From NCBI RefSeq assembly GCF_011082085.1, contig NZ_CP041063.1, forward strand, positions 1,798,001 through 1,862,000: a stretch of 64,000 nt of DNA. The letters are read 5' to 3'. Positions 10,191 to 20,375 of the stretch are shown here, one piece after another; the first letter of the stretch is position 1; the number at the start of each line of letters is the position of its first letter. The DNA comes from Bacillus sp. Cs-700. Lineage in GTDB: Bacteria > Bacillota > Bacilli > Bacillales > Guptibacillaceae. Below the pieces are notes generated by a model, which worked only from the letters and a program-made list of their open reading frames with translations, did no database searches and had not been told where the DNA came from. A program made the translations under genes and the position numbers.

Positions 10191-10955
10191 CTACTGTATA
10201 TAAGATTTCAGAGCATTAAATCCACCCAAGTGAATTAATGCAACTGCTATTATATACTTTCGATTACGTTCAATCGTTTTGCGACTGCATGTAACGAGCG
10301 CCAGCAAATCTTTTATAGGGAGCTGCTTTTTCTCTAATAAATATCCTGAAAGAACGTGATCATCCGCGATTAATTTTGCAATCATCTTGGCATTTTCTCT
10401 TGCATCAATATGTTTCGGACAGTTTTTGCTAAGAACTTTAAACGTAATACTAAATTTCTTCAGTAACTGCTCATATTCTTCAATTTCAAACATTCGTACT
10501 TCACGTTGTTTATCAATCTCATATACATCAAGGGCGGCTTTTTGTTCTGCAAAGCTATCTTCTAGTCGACCTTCCTCATCAAGTTCCTCAGGTTCAAGGT
10601 AAATATACTTATTTTGTCGCGCTTCTTTTCGAATATAATCGATCACTCTTCTTCTAATTACCATATCAGCAAATGTTAAAAATCTGCTTCCCTGGCCTTT
10701 TCGATACTGATCCATAGCTTCATTAAAAGCGGATAGTCCTATACTGAACTCATCCATCGAATGATTTATATAGCGATTGCAAACTTTAGACGTGATTTTC
10801 TTAATAAAAGGTTGATAGTCTTCTAAAAGCTGATTTCGTAACGCCTGATTACCATTCTGTATACGATCAACTTTATCTTCTAAAGTAATAGTCTCTTTTT
10901 TGTTTTCATTTTTATTAGCGAAATTTCCCATTGCGCTGATTGAAATGGTTGTCAT
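10191..10955 (-). CDS. sigI: RNA polymerase sigma factor SigI
   Basis: Alternative sigma factor of the SigI group, linked in B. subtilis to heat and envelope stress. Region-2-like sequences are visible: QPFIKKITSKVCNRYI, a segment with DEFSIGLSAFNEAMDQY, and FLTFADMVIRRRVIDYIRKEARQ. The C-terminal part, with the DLLALVTCSRKTIERNRKYI helix-turn-helix, is the SigI-specific DNA-binding end. The ATG at 10955 has GAGAGG 8 nt upstream; a GTG at 10964 is less suitable. rsgI follows after 22 bp, the usual sigma / anti-sigma order. I did not find a convincing SigI-type promoter upstream. Confidence 0.93.
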   Translation of the reverse strand: MTTISISAMGNFANKNENKKETITLEDKVDRIQNGNQALRNQLLEDYQPFIKKITSKVCNRYINHSMDEFSIGLSAFNEAMDQYRKGQGSRFLTFADMVIRRRVIDYIRKEARQNKYIYLEPEELDEEGRLEDSFAEQKAALDVYEIDKQREVRMFEIEEYEQLLKKFSITFKVLSKNCPKHIDARENAKMIAKLIADDHVLSGYLLEKKQLPIKDLLALVTCSRKTIERNRKYIIAVALIHLGGFNALKSYIQ

Positions 10956-11307
10956 GTTATACACCTCTCATATTGCAGTCAATCTCAAATAGACCGCTTT
11001 TCGGGTTGAATTCTTAGATGTTTTTAAGTTTTGGAAATTCTGTAATAGGTTAGAAAATGAAATGCGTCACCATCCGTACGAAACAGTGGAATGGTGACTC
11101 TATTCAGTTATACCACTCAATCAGCATCAACGAAAATACAATTTTATGACAATGTTACTGTTTCTTTACTTCCTGTTATATTATCTTATCATTATTAATC
11201 TTGCTTAATTTTCAGCAAATTAAATGTTCAATTTTTCCTTTGCAGACAGGGTTTTTGCAACTTATAAAAAACGAGTAGATGGTCAAAATTCATCAAACGA
11301 ATTTACT
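10956..11307. other. sigI upstream region
   Basis: About 350 bp between sigI and yusE with no gene I can support. It contains an inverted repeat GTCACCAT / ATGGTGAC (11066-11073 and 11091-11098) with a 17-nt loop and no T-run on either strand. Confidence 0.4.
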
Positions 11308-11610
11308 TTAATTAAGAAATTTATCGATTGTTACCACGGATTCAAATGCAAAAAGGATCCGATTTTCATCATTCCTACCAATAACTGTTAATGCAGGAAC
11401 ACTTTGTATTCCAAGCACTTCTGCAACCCAAGGAAAATAATTCAAGTTGCACGTATATACAACTGAGTTCCTCTCTTTTGCTTCTGTAACAATATGTAAC
11501 ATTCGCTCTGCTATTTTACATGTCTGACAAAAGGGAGTATAGAAGAAAATAACACTACCCTCTTTTTCTAAAAGCTCTTTAATCAAAGCTTTGTCAGTAA
11601 TCTCTTGCAT
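11308..11610 (-). CDS. yusE: YusE-type thioredoxin-like protein
   Basis: A 100-aa minimal thioredoxin-fold protein with the redox motif FYTPFCQTCKIAER (Cys29/Cys32) and a cis-proline segment GIQSVPALTV. No export signal is present. Its position next to yusF, yusG and gcvH matches the B. subtilis yus region, which is the main basis for the name. A general thiol-redox role is likely; no substrate is known to me. Confidence 0.8.
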   Translation of the reverse strand: MQEITDKALIKELLEKEGSVIFFYTPFCQTCKIAERMLHIVTEAKERNSVVYTCNLNYFPWVAEVLGIQSVPALTVIGRNDENRILFAFESVVTIDKFLN

Positions 11611-11636
11611 CCATATGCCTCAATTCCTTTAAGACC

Positions 11637-11660
11637 AAAAGGAAGCTTCTTAAAGCTTCC
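11637..11660 (-). terminator. Terminator after yusF
   Basis: Perfect 8-bp stem GGAAGCTT / AAGCTTCC (11641-11660) followed by TTTTGG on the minus strand, between the yusF stop and the yusE start. Confidence 0.7.
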
Positions 11661-11682
11661 CTTCGTTAAACTTTTACTTACA

Positions 11683-12012
11683 TTATACAGTTAATACTTT
11701 AAACTTAGCTGCTCTTAAAATTCTTGTTAAGTAATTTAGCGGTGTCTCTGCTACTTCACGATGAAGCATTGTGATATATAGATGTTCTGCATGGGGAATT
11801 TCCTGTGTTAATTGTCGCCTTAATTTCTCACCTGCATCATCTGCATCAACTAGTACAAACACGTCTTTCTCTTCAAGTTCTTCACTTAATTCTTCAAGTC
11901 GTTCAAAGCTAATTGTTCCATAGGTGCAAATAATATGAACAGGTTCATCCAACACTCTCATTAGCTGCTGTTTATCTGTTTTTCCTTCAACAATAATTAC
12001 TTTATCATTCAT
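11683..12012 (-). CDS. yusF: Stand-alone TOPRIM domain protein (YusF)
   Basis: A 109-aa TOPRIM domain. The N-terminal VIIVEGKTDKQQL supplies the conserved glutamate, and VFVLVDADDAGEKLRRQL is the DxD motif for Mg2+. The family resembles the TOPRIM part of RNase M5 and primases, but there is no other domain, so the activity is unknown. The ATG at 12012 has GGAG 9 nt upstream; the frame stays open 22 codons further, but that extension lacks a ribosome site. Gene order agrees with B. subtilis yusF beside yusE. Confidence 0.85.
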   Translation of the reverse strand: MNDKVIIVEGKTDKQQLMRVLDEPVHIICTYGTISFERLEELSEELEEKDVFVLVDADDAGEKLRRQLTQEIPHAEHLYITMLHREVAETPLNYLTRILRAAKFKVLTV

Positions 12013-12152
12013 GGCACAACGCTCCATTTCAAGCTGTCGTATCAATGCTTTGCTATAGCATATGGTGGTTGGAAGCAAATCGTTTCACTTTAGAAGTACA
12101 TCAGCTAACGAGATATGATTACACAACAGCTATTGAGCCAGGTAACGGTTTA

Positions 12153-12680
12153 TTACTCCGTTTCTTTATCAGGATCTTCTTCTTCTAGATACGTTTCAGA
12201 AGTCGAATTACCGTGTTCTCTTTGAAGATCATCAACTGTACGTAAACGATCATCTTCTCTATTACCTGCGGTCTCAAAAGTAGCTTCATCATCTGGTCGG
12301 CTATCTTCTTTCGCCTCTTCTAAGTTATCCTGTGCTTCTTTCGTACGAATAGCATAAGGAATGGCTTCAAGGCGTTCCTTATCAATCTCTTCCCCAGTAT
12401 CCACACAAATGCCATAGTTTCCTTCACGAATACGATCAAGTGCTGTATTAATTAAACTCAATCGTTCTCTTGCTGCATCTTCTAAAGTAATATCCTTCTC
12501 ACGTTGGTCCAACTCAGAAGCCATATCAGCAAAATGATTATCGTACGACGTTAATTCTCCAGTCTCATCGGATAATGACGCATTTTCATCACGATGACTA
12601 GCACCACTATCTAAAAGCTCTTTCTTTAAATCAAGTAACTGTTTTTTAAACTGCTGTAATTCTTCCTTCGACAAAGCCAT
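12153..12680 (-). CDS. YteA-like DksA/TraR family protein with a degenerate zinc finger
   Basis: A 175-aa acidic protein. The N-terminal half is a helical coiled-coil segment (ALSKEELQQFKKQLLDLKKEL). The middle has the DksA/TraR-like sequence GNYGICVDTGEEIDKERLEAIPYA, where only one of the four zinc cysteines remains. This matches the YteA group of bacilli, which resemble DksA in fold but lack the C4 finger. The rest is an acidic tail. The ATG at 12680 follows GGAGGT by 7 nt. The function is uncertain; binding of RNA polymerase through the secondary channel would be an inference from the family. Confidence 0.75.
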   Translation of the reverse strand: MALSKEELQQFKKQLLDLKKELLDSGASHRDENASLSDETGELTSYDNHFADMASELDQREKDITLEDAARERLSLINTALDRIREGNYGICVDTGEEIDKERLEAIPYAIRTKEAQDNLEEAKEDSRPDDEATFETAGNREDDRLRTVDDLQREHGNSTSETYLEEEDPDKETE

Positions 12681-12819
12681 TATCATTACCTCCATAGGTG
12701 ATTTTCTTTTCCAATACCTATTTTCCCTTAACCACCGTGCAGTTAAACCATGCAATTATGTTTTATCATGCTCAAATCGTGGAAATAAATTAATATGATT
12801 AAAGAATGGAGTGGTAAAA

Positions 12820-13323
12820 ATGGCTAAATTAAAACTTGGAGACCAGGCACCCTCTTTTTCACTAATTAACACAGAAGGTGAGCTGTTCCAATTTGAGCAG
12901 CACCAACAAGAAGATAACCGTTGGCATATGCTCGTCTTCTTTAGAGGTGAATGGTGTCCTGTGTGTAATGAACAGTTAGAAGAACTACAAGAACATCTAG
13001 GCGCTTTTCAAAAACTAGACGTACACCCAATTGCTATTGCGAAAGACGAATTAGAATCGCTTCGAAAAATGAAAGAAAAACACAGCCTTGAGTTCCCAGT
13101 TTTAAGCGACAACGAAAACGCTGCAATTGACTCTTATGGCGTTATGATGCATCGCGAAGACGACCCATATGAAGATCATGGTGAACATGGCGAACCAGCC
13201 ATTTTCCTAATTGACGAGAACGGTAAACTAATGGCACAGTTTCTCCAGTCCAGTCCATTCGGACGACCTTCAGCTGATGGATTAATTACGACCATTAAAT
13301 ACATTCGTAAAAATAAAGCATAA
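12820..13323 (+). CDS. AhpC/TSA-type peroxiredoxin
   Basis: A 167-aa peroxiredoxin-like protein. The fold begins GDQAPSFSLINTEG, and the active site is FFRGEWCPVCNEQLEEL with Cys46 and Cys49, a CxxC arrangement instead of the classic PxxxT/SxxC motif. The redox partner is therefore likely an internal disulfide, as in BCP-like or thioredoxin-like members. The start at 12820 has GGAG 8 nt upstream. No signal peptide. It stands alone between the minus-strand YteA-like gene and yusG and ends at a strong bidirectional terminator. Confidence 0.82.
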   Translation: MAKLKLGDQAPSFSLINTEGELFQFEQHQQEDNRWHMLVFFRGEWCPVCNEQLEELQEHLGAFQKLDVHPIAIAKDELESLRKMKEKHSLEFPVLSDNENAAIDSYGVMMHREDDPYEDHGEHGEPAIFLIDENGKLMAQFLQSSPFGRPSADGLITTIKYIRKNKA

Positions 13324-13328
13324 AAAAA

Positions 13329-13354
13329 ACGGCCAATTGGCCGTTTTTTTTTTT
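13329..13354. terminator. Bidirectional terminator, peroxiredoxin / yusG
   Basis: Palindrome ACGGCCAATTGGCCGT (13329-13344) is flanked by an A-run on the left and a run of eleven T on the right, so it serves both convergent genes. Confidence 0.9.
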
Positions 13355-13403
13355 GAAGACATTAAGCTTGTCGGGGATAAAACAGGCGCATTCGCTTTTC
13401 TTA

Positions 13404-13652
13404 CTAACACCAGCCTAGGTCGCAGTCTTCGACATACTTTGCCTTTTGCTCTAAAACTTGTTCATAGTGGTAAATTTTATCTTGATCAAATTCGTATCCG
13501 TCTGATAATTCGTAGCGATTGCCCTGATCAGAGAATAAAATACGGCCGATTTTTTCTTTGTTCAGATACAAATCCATTGCTTTTTGATCAAATTTACCAT
13601 GAATCTTGTTCGTGACATCAATTCTTACCATAGGACGAGAAGTATCAATCAT
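13404..13652 (-). CDS. yusG: YusG-like small protein
   Basis: An 82-aa soluble protein of unknown function, recognised mainly by its position between yusF and gcvH and by a YusG-like sequence (RIDVTNKIHGKFDQKAMDLYLN). The ATG at 13652 has GAGGAG 9 nt upstream; an ATG at 13685 adds 11 residues but has only AGAGG at 4 nt. The C-terminus carries two cysteines (CDLGWC). No membrane segment or known motif. Confidence 0.65.
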   Translation of the reverse strand: MIDTSRPMVRIDVTNKIHGKFDQKAMDLYLNKEKIGRILFSDQGNRYELSDGYEFDQDKIYHYEQVLEQKAKYVEDCDLGWC

Positions 13653-13808
13653 TTGGATCATCTCCTCTATATCGTTTCTTTCCATAAAGCCTCTATGTGA
13701 CTAACAGATGACTAAAACAAAAAAGAACCACTAATTAGAGTGTATGATGAACCGTTCCATCTCATCATTTATTTTGTGAACGGGTGATGCCACAATACAT
13801 TAAGTTAA

Positions 13809-14198
13809 TTATTCGTCTTCGCTTACCATTTTTTCGTAAGCTTCTGCAGTCATAAGTTCTTCAATTTGAGAAGGCTCAGAAGGTTCTACAACAACCATCC
13901 ATGCTTTTTCATACGGAGAATCATTAACATATTCAGGGCTGTCTTCTAAATCTTCATTGACAGAAAGAACTTTGCCTGAGATTGGTGCGTACAACTCGGA
14001 TACAGTTTTTACAGACTCAACGCTACCAAATGGCTCGTCGGATTCGATTGTATCGCCTTCTTCTGGAAGCTCAACAAATACGATGTCTCCAAGTTCTGAT
14101 TGAGCGAAATCTGTAATACCGATTCGGATGTTTCCGTCTTCTTGTACTTGTACCCATTCGTGTTCTTCTGAGTAACGAAAATCTTTTGGTAAGTTCAT
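13809..14198 (-). CDS. gcvH: Glycine cleavage system H protein
   Basis: Lipoyl carrier of the glycine cleavage system. In bacilli it is also the hub that passes lipoyl groups to the 2-oxoacid dehydrogenases through LipL. The 129-aa protein has YSEEHEWV near residue 9 and the lipoylation lysine Lys64 in [15 protein letters not shown]. The ATG at 14198 follows GGAGGA; an upstream in-frame ATG has no ribosome site. As in B. subtilis it is separated from gcvT/gcvPA/gcvPB and sits in the yus region. Confidence 0.96.
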   Translation of the reverse strand: MNLPKDFRYSEEHEWVQVQEDGNIRIGITDFAQSELGDIVFVELPEEGDTIESDEPFGSVESVKTVSELYAPISGKVLSVNEDLEDSPEYVNDSPYEKAWMVVVEPSEPSQIEELMTAEAYEKMVSEDE

Positions 14199-14295
14199 TG
14201 GTAATTCCTCCCTGAAATAATTCCTCTTAATTAAGGTCAATTATATTAATTACAATAACTATCGTATAATAGTTATTATTAATTAAGCAACTATT

Positions 14296-14654
14296 TTATC
14301 GTTTCCACATTTCCTCGAAAACATCTTCTTTAAATCCGACTGTCACATTCTCTCCATCTGTTACTAATGGGCGCTTTATTAACATCCCATCAGATGAAAG
14401 GATATCGAGCAATTCATCTTGAGAAGATGAGGCAACTTTATCTTTTAAACCAAGCTCTCGATACTTCTGACCACTTGTATTAAAAAATTTCTTGATTGGT
14501 AATCCACTCTGATTAACCATTGCAGCTAATTCATCTTTCGACGGCGGATTTTCTACGATATGAATTTCATTTACTTCTACATCGTTTTGCTCAAACCATT
14601 TTTGGCTTTACGGCATGTCCCGCATTTAGGATAGGCATAAAATGTAATGGGCAA
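14296..14654 (-). pseudogene. yusI: ArsC/Spx-family protein YusI, frameshifted
   Basis: A thioredoxin-fold ArsC/Spx-like gene split by one missing base. From the TTG at 14654 (AGGAGG 7 nt upstream) the frame encodes an N-terminus with YPKCGTCRKAK, including the CxxC. The next codons need one extra A in the run complementary to T5 at 14599-14603. With it, the frame continues as KKWFEQNDVEVNEIHIVENP into the intact C-terminal part (SGLPIKKFFNTSG to the stop). The restored protein is 119 aa, the family length. Either a recent pseudogene or a homopolymer assembly error. Confidence 0.85.
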
Positions 14655-14807
14655 ATCTGTTCCTCCTTAAAGGCATCATGTGATTCTATGGATAGTTTAC
14701 CACATGACAGGATGAGGACAAATACAGACGCTTCTCTAAAAAGTAGCTTTCGGCATAAAAAACTAAAATCCTTTAATAAATTCACTCTTTATATTACCTA
14801 ATAAGGA

Positions 14808-14836
14808 GAAAAAAATCCCCCCATTGTTGGAGGGAT
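14808..14836 (-). terminator. Terminator of the fadN-fadA-fadE operon
   Basis: Minus-strand stem ATCCCTCC / GGGGGGAT (14815-14836) with one G-U pair, followed by seven T. Confidence 0.9.
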
Positions 14837-14895
14837 AAATAGAGAGTTTGGTTTGGAAGTGATTTTAAATCATTGATTTACATAATCTTAGACAA

Positions 14896-16680
14896 TTAAA
14901 CAGTAAAGCGTTGTTGTTCCAGTACAGTAGCAGCAATTTCACGTTTCTTTGCAATTACGTTAATTGGCGTGTAGCGCGACAGTTTACGAAGAGCAGAAAT
15001 CATCATACGTAGAGAATCGCCAGTTTCAACAGCCACTAACGTTTCTTTCGCATGTGCCTCAACGCGATTGAACGCTTCCTGACAGAAAACTTGTGTAAGA
15101 AGAAGCTTTTGGTTCTGCTTTTCTGCACTCGTTTTGTTGATCGCTTTTTCAGTTCGTAGGACAGCTGATTCCATTGAGTAGATTTCACTTACGATATCTG
15201 CAATGTTTGATAAAACTTCTTGCTCTTTATCAAGCGCTTTTCCATACTTTTGCACCGCTGTTCCAGCAGCCAATAACATGATTTTCTTCGCCATCGCAAC
15301 AAGGTGCTTTTCTTGTTCAAGTGGCGCATCTCCAATTTCTTGAGGTGTAAGCATCATGAGTTCTTCTTGAAGAGCTGTTGCTTTTTCAAGAAGTGGTAAT
15401 TCACCTTTCATTGTTTTGCGAATTAGCGTTCCAGGAACAAGAAGGCGGTTAATTTCATTCGTTCCTTCAAAGATACGGTTTATTCGAGAGTCACGATACA
15501 TCTTCTCAACTTCGTATTCCGACATGAAGCCATAACCACCGTGGATCTGTAACGCTTCATCAGCAACATAATCAAGCGATTCAGAAGCAAAAACTTTGTT
15601 TAAAGAACACTCAACTGCGTATTCAGCGATTGCTTCAGCTACTTTAGCCCCGTTTTTCTGATCTTCATCAGAAAGTTTTCCTAACTTTTGCTCGAAAAGG
15701 CCTCCTGTACGGTATGTCGAGCTTTCAGTTGCATAAGTGGCAACAGCCATGTTTGCTAATTTCTCCTGAATAAGAGAGAACTTTGCAATTGGCGTGTTAA
15801 ATTGCTTCCGCTCAAGAGCGTATTTAGCTGCAAGCTCAATCCCTCGCTTCATTGCACCAATTGTACCCACTGCAAGCTTATATCTACCTACGTTAAGAAT
15901 GTTAAAGGCGATGACATGACCTTTTCCCGCTTCGCCTAGAAGGTTTTCTTTTGGCACCATCACATCGTCAAGGATCAATGTTCTTGTAGAAGAAGCTTTA
16001 ATTCCCATTTTCTTTTCTTCTGGACCTGTAGAAAGTCCTTTAGAGTCACGTTCCACGATAAAAGCAGAGAAATGCTCCCCATCAATTTTCGCATACACAA
16101 TAAATACATCTGCAAAAGCTGAGTTTGTAATCCATTGCTTCTCACCATTTAGAACATAGTGCGTACCTTCTTCATTAAGTTTCGCTACCGTTTTCGCTCC
16201 AAGAGCATCCGAGCCCGATCCAGGCTCTGTTAGGGCATAAGCTGCAATCTTCTCGCCTGTTGCTAAACCAGGAAGATATTTTTTCTTTTGATCTTCATTG
16301 CCGAAAAATACGATTGGAAGGGACCCAATTCCCACATGTGCACCATAGCTAACTGAAAAACCACGAGCACGAGAAAATTTTTCTGTTATAACAGAGGAAC
16401 TAATTTTATCAAGCCCTAGGCCGCCATACTCCTCAGGAACATCCGCTCCAAGAAGACCAATGTCACCTGCTTTTTCAAGCAGCTTACGTGAAATGTCGAA
16501 TTCATGATTTTCAAGCTTCTCAAGCTGAGGAACGACTTCTTTCAGTACGAAGTCTTCCGTTGTTTTCCCCATCATGACATGCTCATCGGAAAAATCCTCC
16601 GGTGTAAAAATATCTTCAGCTGTTTGATCCTCTACTAGAAAACTCGCACCTTTGATTGTTTTATTCATTGTATTCGACAT
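14896..16680 (-). CDS. fadE: Acyl-CoA dehydrogenase
   Basis: FAD enzyme for the first step of fatty acid beta-oxidation. The FAD/substrate segment AYALTEPGSGSDALGAK, the WITNSAFADVF segment and the C-terminal QIHGGYGFMSEYEVEKMYRDSRI motif are typical. At 594 aa it has the long C-terminal extension of the YusJ/FadE type. The ATG at 16680 lies 10 nt after GGAGGA; two upstream ATGs overlap that site. Last gene of the fadN-fadA-fadE operon, which ends in a clear terminator. Confidence 0.95.
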   Translation of the reverse strand: MSNTMNKTIKGASFLVEDQTAEDIFTPEDFSDEHVMMGKTTEDFVLKEVVPQLEKLENHEFDISRKLLEKAGDIGLLGADVPEEYGGLGLDKISSSVITEKFSRARGFSVSYGAHVGIGSLPIVFFGNEDQKKKYLPGLATGEKIAAYALTEPGSGSDALGAKTVAKLNEEGTHYVLNGEKQWITNSAFADVFIVYAKIDGEHFSAFIVERDSKGLSTGPEEKKMGIKASSTRTLILDDVMVPKENLLGEAGKGHVIAFNILNVGRYKLAVGTIGAMKRGIELAAKYALERKQFNTPIAKFSLIQEKLANMAVATYATESSTYRTGGLFEQKLGKLSDEDQKNGAKVAEAIAEYAVECSLNKVFASESLDYVADEALQIHGGYGFMSEYEVEKMYRDSRINRIFEGTNEINRLLVPGTLIRKTMKGELPLLEKATALQEELMMLTPQEIGDAPLEQEKHLVAMAKKIMLLAAGTAVQKYGKALDKEQEVLSNIADIVSEIYSMESAVLRTEKAINKTSAEKQNQKLLLTQVFCQEAFNRVEAHAKETLVAVETGDSLRMMISALRKLSRYTPINVIAKKREIAATVLEQQRFTV

Positions 16681-16706
16681 GCTCATCATTCCTCCATTTT
16701 CATTGT

Positions 16707-17882
16707 TTATAGGATTTCAAACACACCAGCAGCACCCATGCCGCCTCCGATACACATTGTCACAACACCAAACTGCTCACCGCGACGCTTCATCTCATGA
16801 ATTAAACTAAGCGTTAGTTTCGTTCCTGTGCAACCAAGAGGGTGCCCTAGAGCAATAGCGCCTCCGTTCACATTCACTTTATCTTCATCAAGACCAAGCT
16901 TACGAATAACGCGCAGCGACTGAGAAGCAAAAGCTTCATTCAGCTCAAACAATCCAATATCTGAAAGCTCAAGACCTGCAAGGCGAAGTGCTTTCGGAAT
17001 GGCTTCAATTGGGCCAACTCCCATGATTTCTGGTGCTACACCCGCCACAGCAAACGATCGGAATTTTGCCATTGGCGCTAATCCTTCGCTCTCCGCTTTT
17101 TCACGATCCATGACGAGGACGCTCGCCGCTCCGTCACTTGTTTGTGAAGAGTTTCCTGCTGTAACAGAACCTCTTACATTAAAGACCGGTCGCAATTTTC
17201 CTAGAACGTCTAGAGATGTATCCGCACGTACTCCTTCATCCTGTGAAAAAAGAAATTTCTTTTCTTGTAGCTTGTTTTTCTCATCAATCCACTTCTTCGT
17301 CACTTCAACCGGGACAATTTCATCCTGGAATTTACCGTCTTTGATTGCTTGAGCAGCACGCTGATGACTTCTTAGCGCAAAAGCATCCTGATCTTCTCGG
17401 CTAATTTCAAAGCGACGAGCCACTTCTTCAGCAGTGTGACCCATTCCCATAATGTATTCTGGCTTTTCTTCTACAAGTGCCGGGTTAGGCTTGATGACGT
17501 GTCCTCCCATTGGTACAAGACTCATAGACTCGACGCCGCCAGCTAGAATTGCGCCTGATTGCCCGAGCATAATTCGCTCAGCTGCATAGGCAATACTTTG
17601 CAATCCAGAGGAGCAATAGCGATTGATCGTAATCGCTGGAACCGTTTCTGAAAGTCCCGCTCTTGCCCCGACCATTCTTGCTACGTTTAGCCCCTGTTCC
17701 GCTTCAGGTATGGCACATCCAATAATGACGTCATCTATTTCACCATCATAACCACCTGCCCGCTTAAGCGTTTCCGCCACGGTGATCGCCCCAAGATCAT
17801 CAGGACGCATATTTGCAAGCGTGCCACGATTAGCTTTTCCTACAGGTGTTCTAGCTCCAGATACAATAACTGCTTCTCTCAT
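16707..17882 (-). CDS. fadA: Acetyl-CoA C-acyltransferase (thiolase)
   Basis: Thiolytic last step of each beta-oxidation cycle. Motifs are [16 protein letters not shown] with the acyl-accepting cysteine, [21 protein letters not shown] with the catalytic histidine, and the C-terminal [10 protein letters not shown]. The length of 391 aa equals that of the B. subtilis FadA as I recall it. The ATG at 17882 has GAGG 8 nt upstream; the frame is open six codons further without a better site. It begins 19 bp downstream of fadN and precedes fadE. Confidence 0.95.
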   Translation of the reverse strand: MREAVIVSGARTPVGKANRGTLANMRPDDLGAITVAETLKRAGGYDGEIDDVIIGCAIPEAEQGLNVARMVGARAGLSETVPAITINRYCSSGLQSIAYAAERIMLGQSGAILAGGVESMSLVPMGGHVIKPNPALVEEKPEYIMGMGHTAEEVARRFEISREDQDAFALRSHQRAAQAIKDGKFQDEIVPVEVTKKWIDEKNKLQEKKFLFSQDEGVRADTSLDVLGKLRPVFNVRGSVTAGNSSQTSDGAASVLVMDREKAESEGLAPMAKFRSFAVAGVAPEIMGVGPIEAIPKALRLAGLELSDIGLFELNEAFASQSLRVIRKLGLDEDKVNVNGGAIALGHPLGCTGTKLTLSLIHEMKRRGEQFGVVTMCIGGGMGAAGVFEIL

Positions 17883-17901
17883 CAAACTTCCCTCCTCCAT
17901 A

Positions 17902-20298
17902 CTAGTTACGCAGCGGCTTTCCTTTTACTAACATGTGCTGCATTCTTGCTTGCGTTTTTGGCTCTCCTAGCAGGCTGAGGAACGCTTCACGCTCAAGATC
18001 AAGTAGATACTGTTCATCAACAAGTGTTCCTTCTTTTACTTTCCCGCCTGCAATAACGTGAGCAAGCTTCGTTGCAATCGTCAAATCATGATCTGACAAG
18101 TAGCCGCTCCACTTCATCGTTTTTGCTCCCATTAGCATTGCAGCATAACCTGCTTCTCCTGCAACTGGGATCTTTTTAGAGACAGGCGGCTGATAGCCCT
18201 GTTCAGCAAGGAATAGCACCTTTTCCTTCGCATCATGAAGGACATGATCTGCATTCGCACTGATCCCATCCTGAGGGCGAATAAACCCTCGTTCCATTGC
18301 TTCATGTGCGGAGGTTGACACTTTCGCCATTGCAATTGTTTCAAACACATTCGCCGCAATATCGGTAAGATTCACATTAACTCCAGGAGGTGTTTGTTCT
18401 AACTGGCGAAGATAAAGCTCTTTGTTTCCGCCTCCGCCTGGAATCAAGCCAACCCCTACTTCTACAAGACCCATATAGGTTTCAAATGAAGCTTGAATGG
18501 AAGCGGCCGGCATACATACTTCCGCTCCACCACCTAGTGTCATTTGGAAAGGTGCTGCAACAACAGGTTTCTTTGAATAACGGATACGCCCCATCGACTG
18601 CTGGAACTTTCTTGCAACCATTTCAATTTCAAAGAAATTATCATCCTGCGCTTCCATTAACATGTAAGCAACATTGGCACCAACACAGAAATTTTTACCT
18701 TGGTTTCCAATCACAAGACCTTCAAAGTTTTTCTCTGTTTCATCAACGGCTTCATTAATCATTTGGAGGATATCCATCCCGATCGCATTGTTTTGGGAGT
18801 GAAACTCAAGCCCTGCCACCCCATCACCTAGATCAAGAAGCGTTGCGCCAGTGTTTTTCTTAATCACGCGATTCTGAGCTTTTAGTCCTTTAAGATGAAT
18901 AATTTTCTTGCTTTCTTCAACTACTTTCTGATCACCTTTATGATAGAAAGATTGAGTGGCGCCTTCCTGCTTATAGAAAGACATTTGCCCTGAGGCAAGC
19001 ATCTGATCAACCCACTCAGGAATCGTTTCACCTTCTTCTTTCATTCGAGCGACTGACTTCTCTACTCCAAGTGCGTCCCACGTTTCGAACGGACCCATTT
19101 CCCAGCCAAAGCCCCATTTCATCGCGCGGTCGACGGCATCAATATCGTCTGCAATTTCATAGGCTTTCTCTGCAGAATAAAGAAGGACAGGTTTCATAAT
19201 GTTCCAGATTAACTCACCAGCGCGATCATTCGCATAAGCAAGCGCTTTCAGTTTATCCGCTTTCGATTTTGCTTGTTTGCTTGCCTCAACAGAAGCGGTT
19301 TTTAATTTCTGTCTTGGCTCATAATCAAGCGTTTTAGGATTTAGCTCTAAAATTTCGCTACCTTTTGGACCTTTTTGCTTTACGAAAAAGCCCTGGCCTG
19401 CTTTTGCTCCAATCCAGCCTTTTTCTTTCATCTGCTGCATAAATTCAGGGATGCGGAAAACTTCTTTTTCATCGCCTTCAACCTGTTCAAAAACATTGTT
19501 TGCTACGTGAATAAACGTATCGAGCCCCACAACGTCAAGTGTTCTGAACGTTGCGCTTTTCGGACGGCCAATTGCTGGACCCGTTACAGAATCTACTTCA
19601 CCAACTGTAAAGCCGCGGTTTAGCATTTCTCTCACTGTTACAAGAAGTCCATAAGTACCGATGCGATTCGCAATAAAGTTTGGTGTATCTTTCGTTTCTA
19701 CGACACCTTTACCAAGAGTATCCTCACCAAATGTCTTCATATAGGAGAGAACTTGTGAATCAGTATCTTTTGTTGGAATGACTTCAAGAAGCTTTAAGTA
19801 TCTTGGTGGGTTGAAGAAATGAGTACCAAGGAAGTGTTTTCTAAAATCTTCTGATCTTCCTTCAGCCATCGCTTCTACTGAAATACCCGAAGTATTCGAG
19901 CTAACTATCGTCCCAGGTCGTCTAAATTGATCTACTTTTTCATATACTTTTTTCTTAATTTCAAGGTTCTCAACGACCACTTCAATGATCCAATCAACTT
20001 CCTCCAAGCGTTCCATATCATCTTCCATATTTCCTGCTTCAATTAATTGAATGTGATCTTTTTTCGAAAGTGGTGCAGGCTTTTGTTTTTTTAACTTCTC
20101 AATCGCTTCTGATGCAAGTCTATTTCTGACCGAGCGATCATCTAGCGTAAGTCCTTTTGCTTTTTCTTTCTCATTCGGTTCTTTTGGTGCAATATCCAAT
20201 AACAAACTTGGAATTCCTACATTCGCCAGGTGGGCGGCAATGCCTGATCCCATTACTCCTGCTCCTAATACAGCTACTTTATGAATGCTACGTGTCAT
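17902..20298 (-). CDS. fadN: 3-hydroxyacyl-CoA dehydrogenase / enoyl-CoA hydratase
   Basis: Bifunctional beta-oxidation enzyme in the YusL/FadN arrangement: dehydrogenase first, hydratase second. The N-terminal Rossmann motif is [19 protein letters not shown], and [15 protein letters not shown] with [18 protein letters not shown] marks the hydroxyacyl-CoA dehydrogenase. From about residue 490 a crotonase-like part contains [17 protein letters not shown] and [14 protein letters not shown]. Start ATG at 20298 with GGGGAGG. First gene of the operon; a perfect FadR-type operator lies between the promoter candidate and the start codon. Confidence 0.96.
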   Translation of the reverse strand: MTRSIHKVAVLGAGVMGSGIAAHLANVGIPSLLLDIAPKEPNEKEKAKGLTLDDRSVRNRLASEAIEKLKKQKPAPLSKKDHIQLIEAGNMEDDMERLEEVDWIIEVVVENLEIKKKVYEKVDQFRRPGTIVSSNTSGISVEAMAEGRSEDFRKHFLGTHFFNPPRYLKLLEVIPTKDTDSQVLSYMKTFGEDTLGKGVVETKDTPNFIANRIGTYGLLVTVREMLNRGFTVGEVDSVTGPAIGRPKSATFRTLDVVGLDTFIHVANNVFEQVEGDEKEVFRIPEFMQQMKEKGWIGAKAGQGFFVKQKGPKGSEILELNPKTLDYEPRQKLKTASVEASKQAKSKADKLKALAYANDRAGELIWNIMKPVLLYSAEKAYEIADDIDAVDRAMKWGFGWEMGPFETWDALGVEKSVARMKEEGETIPEWVDQMLASGQMSFYKQEGATQSFYHKGDQKVVEESKKIIHLKGLKAQNRVIKKNTGATLLDLGDGVAGLEFHSQNNAIGMDILQMINEAVDETEKNFEGLVIGNQGKNFCVGANVAYMLMEAQDDNFFEIEMVARKFQQSMGRIRYSKKPVVAAPFQMTLGGGAEVCMPAASIQASFETYMGLVEVGVGLIPGGGGNKELYLRQLEQTPPGVNVNLTDIAANVFETIAMAKVSTSAHEAMERGFIRPQDGISANADHVLHDAKEKVLFLAEQGYQPPVSKKIPVAGEAGYAAMLMGAKTMKWSGYLSDHDLTIATKLAHVIAGGKVKEGTLVDEQYLLDLEREAFLSLLGEPKTQARMQHMLVKGKPLRN

Positions 20299-20314
20299 AG
20301 CGAACCTCCCCTGT

Positions 20315-20332
20315 TGAATGAATGCTCATTCA
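20315..20332. promoter_or_regulatory. FadR operator of the fad operon
   Basis: TGAATGAATGCTCATTCA has perfect 7-bp arms TGAATGA / TCATTCA around 4 bp, matching the FadR box of Bacillus (TGAATGANTANTCATTCA). It lies 17 bp upstream of the fadN start codon. Long-chain acyl-CoA would release FadR and induce the operon. Confidence 0.92.
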
Positions 20333-20375
20333 TTTTTGTCTCAAAAAAAAGAGCGAGATCATTTCCTCTGTCTAT

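Noticed and set aside
10956-11307. SigI-type autoregulatory promoter upstream of sigI
   Set aside because: An AACCCGAA string is present but I could not find boxes with proper spacing.
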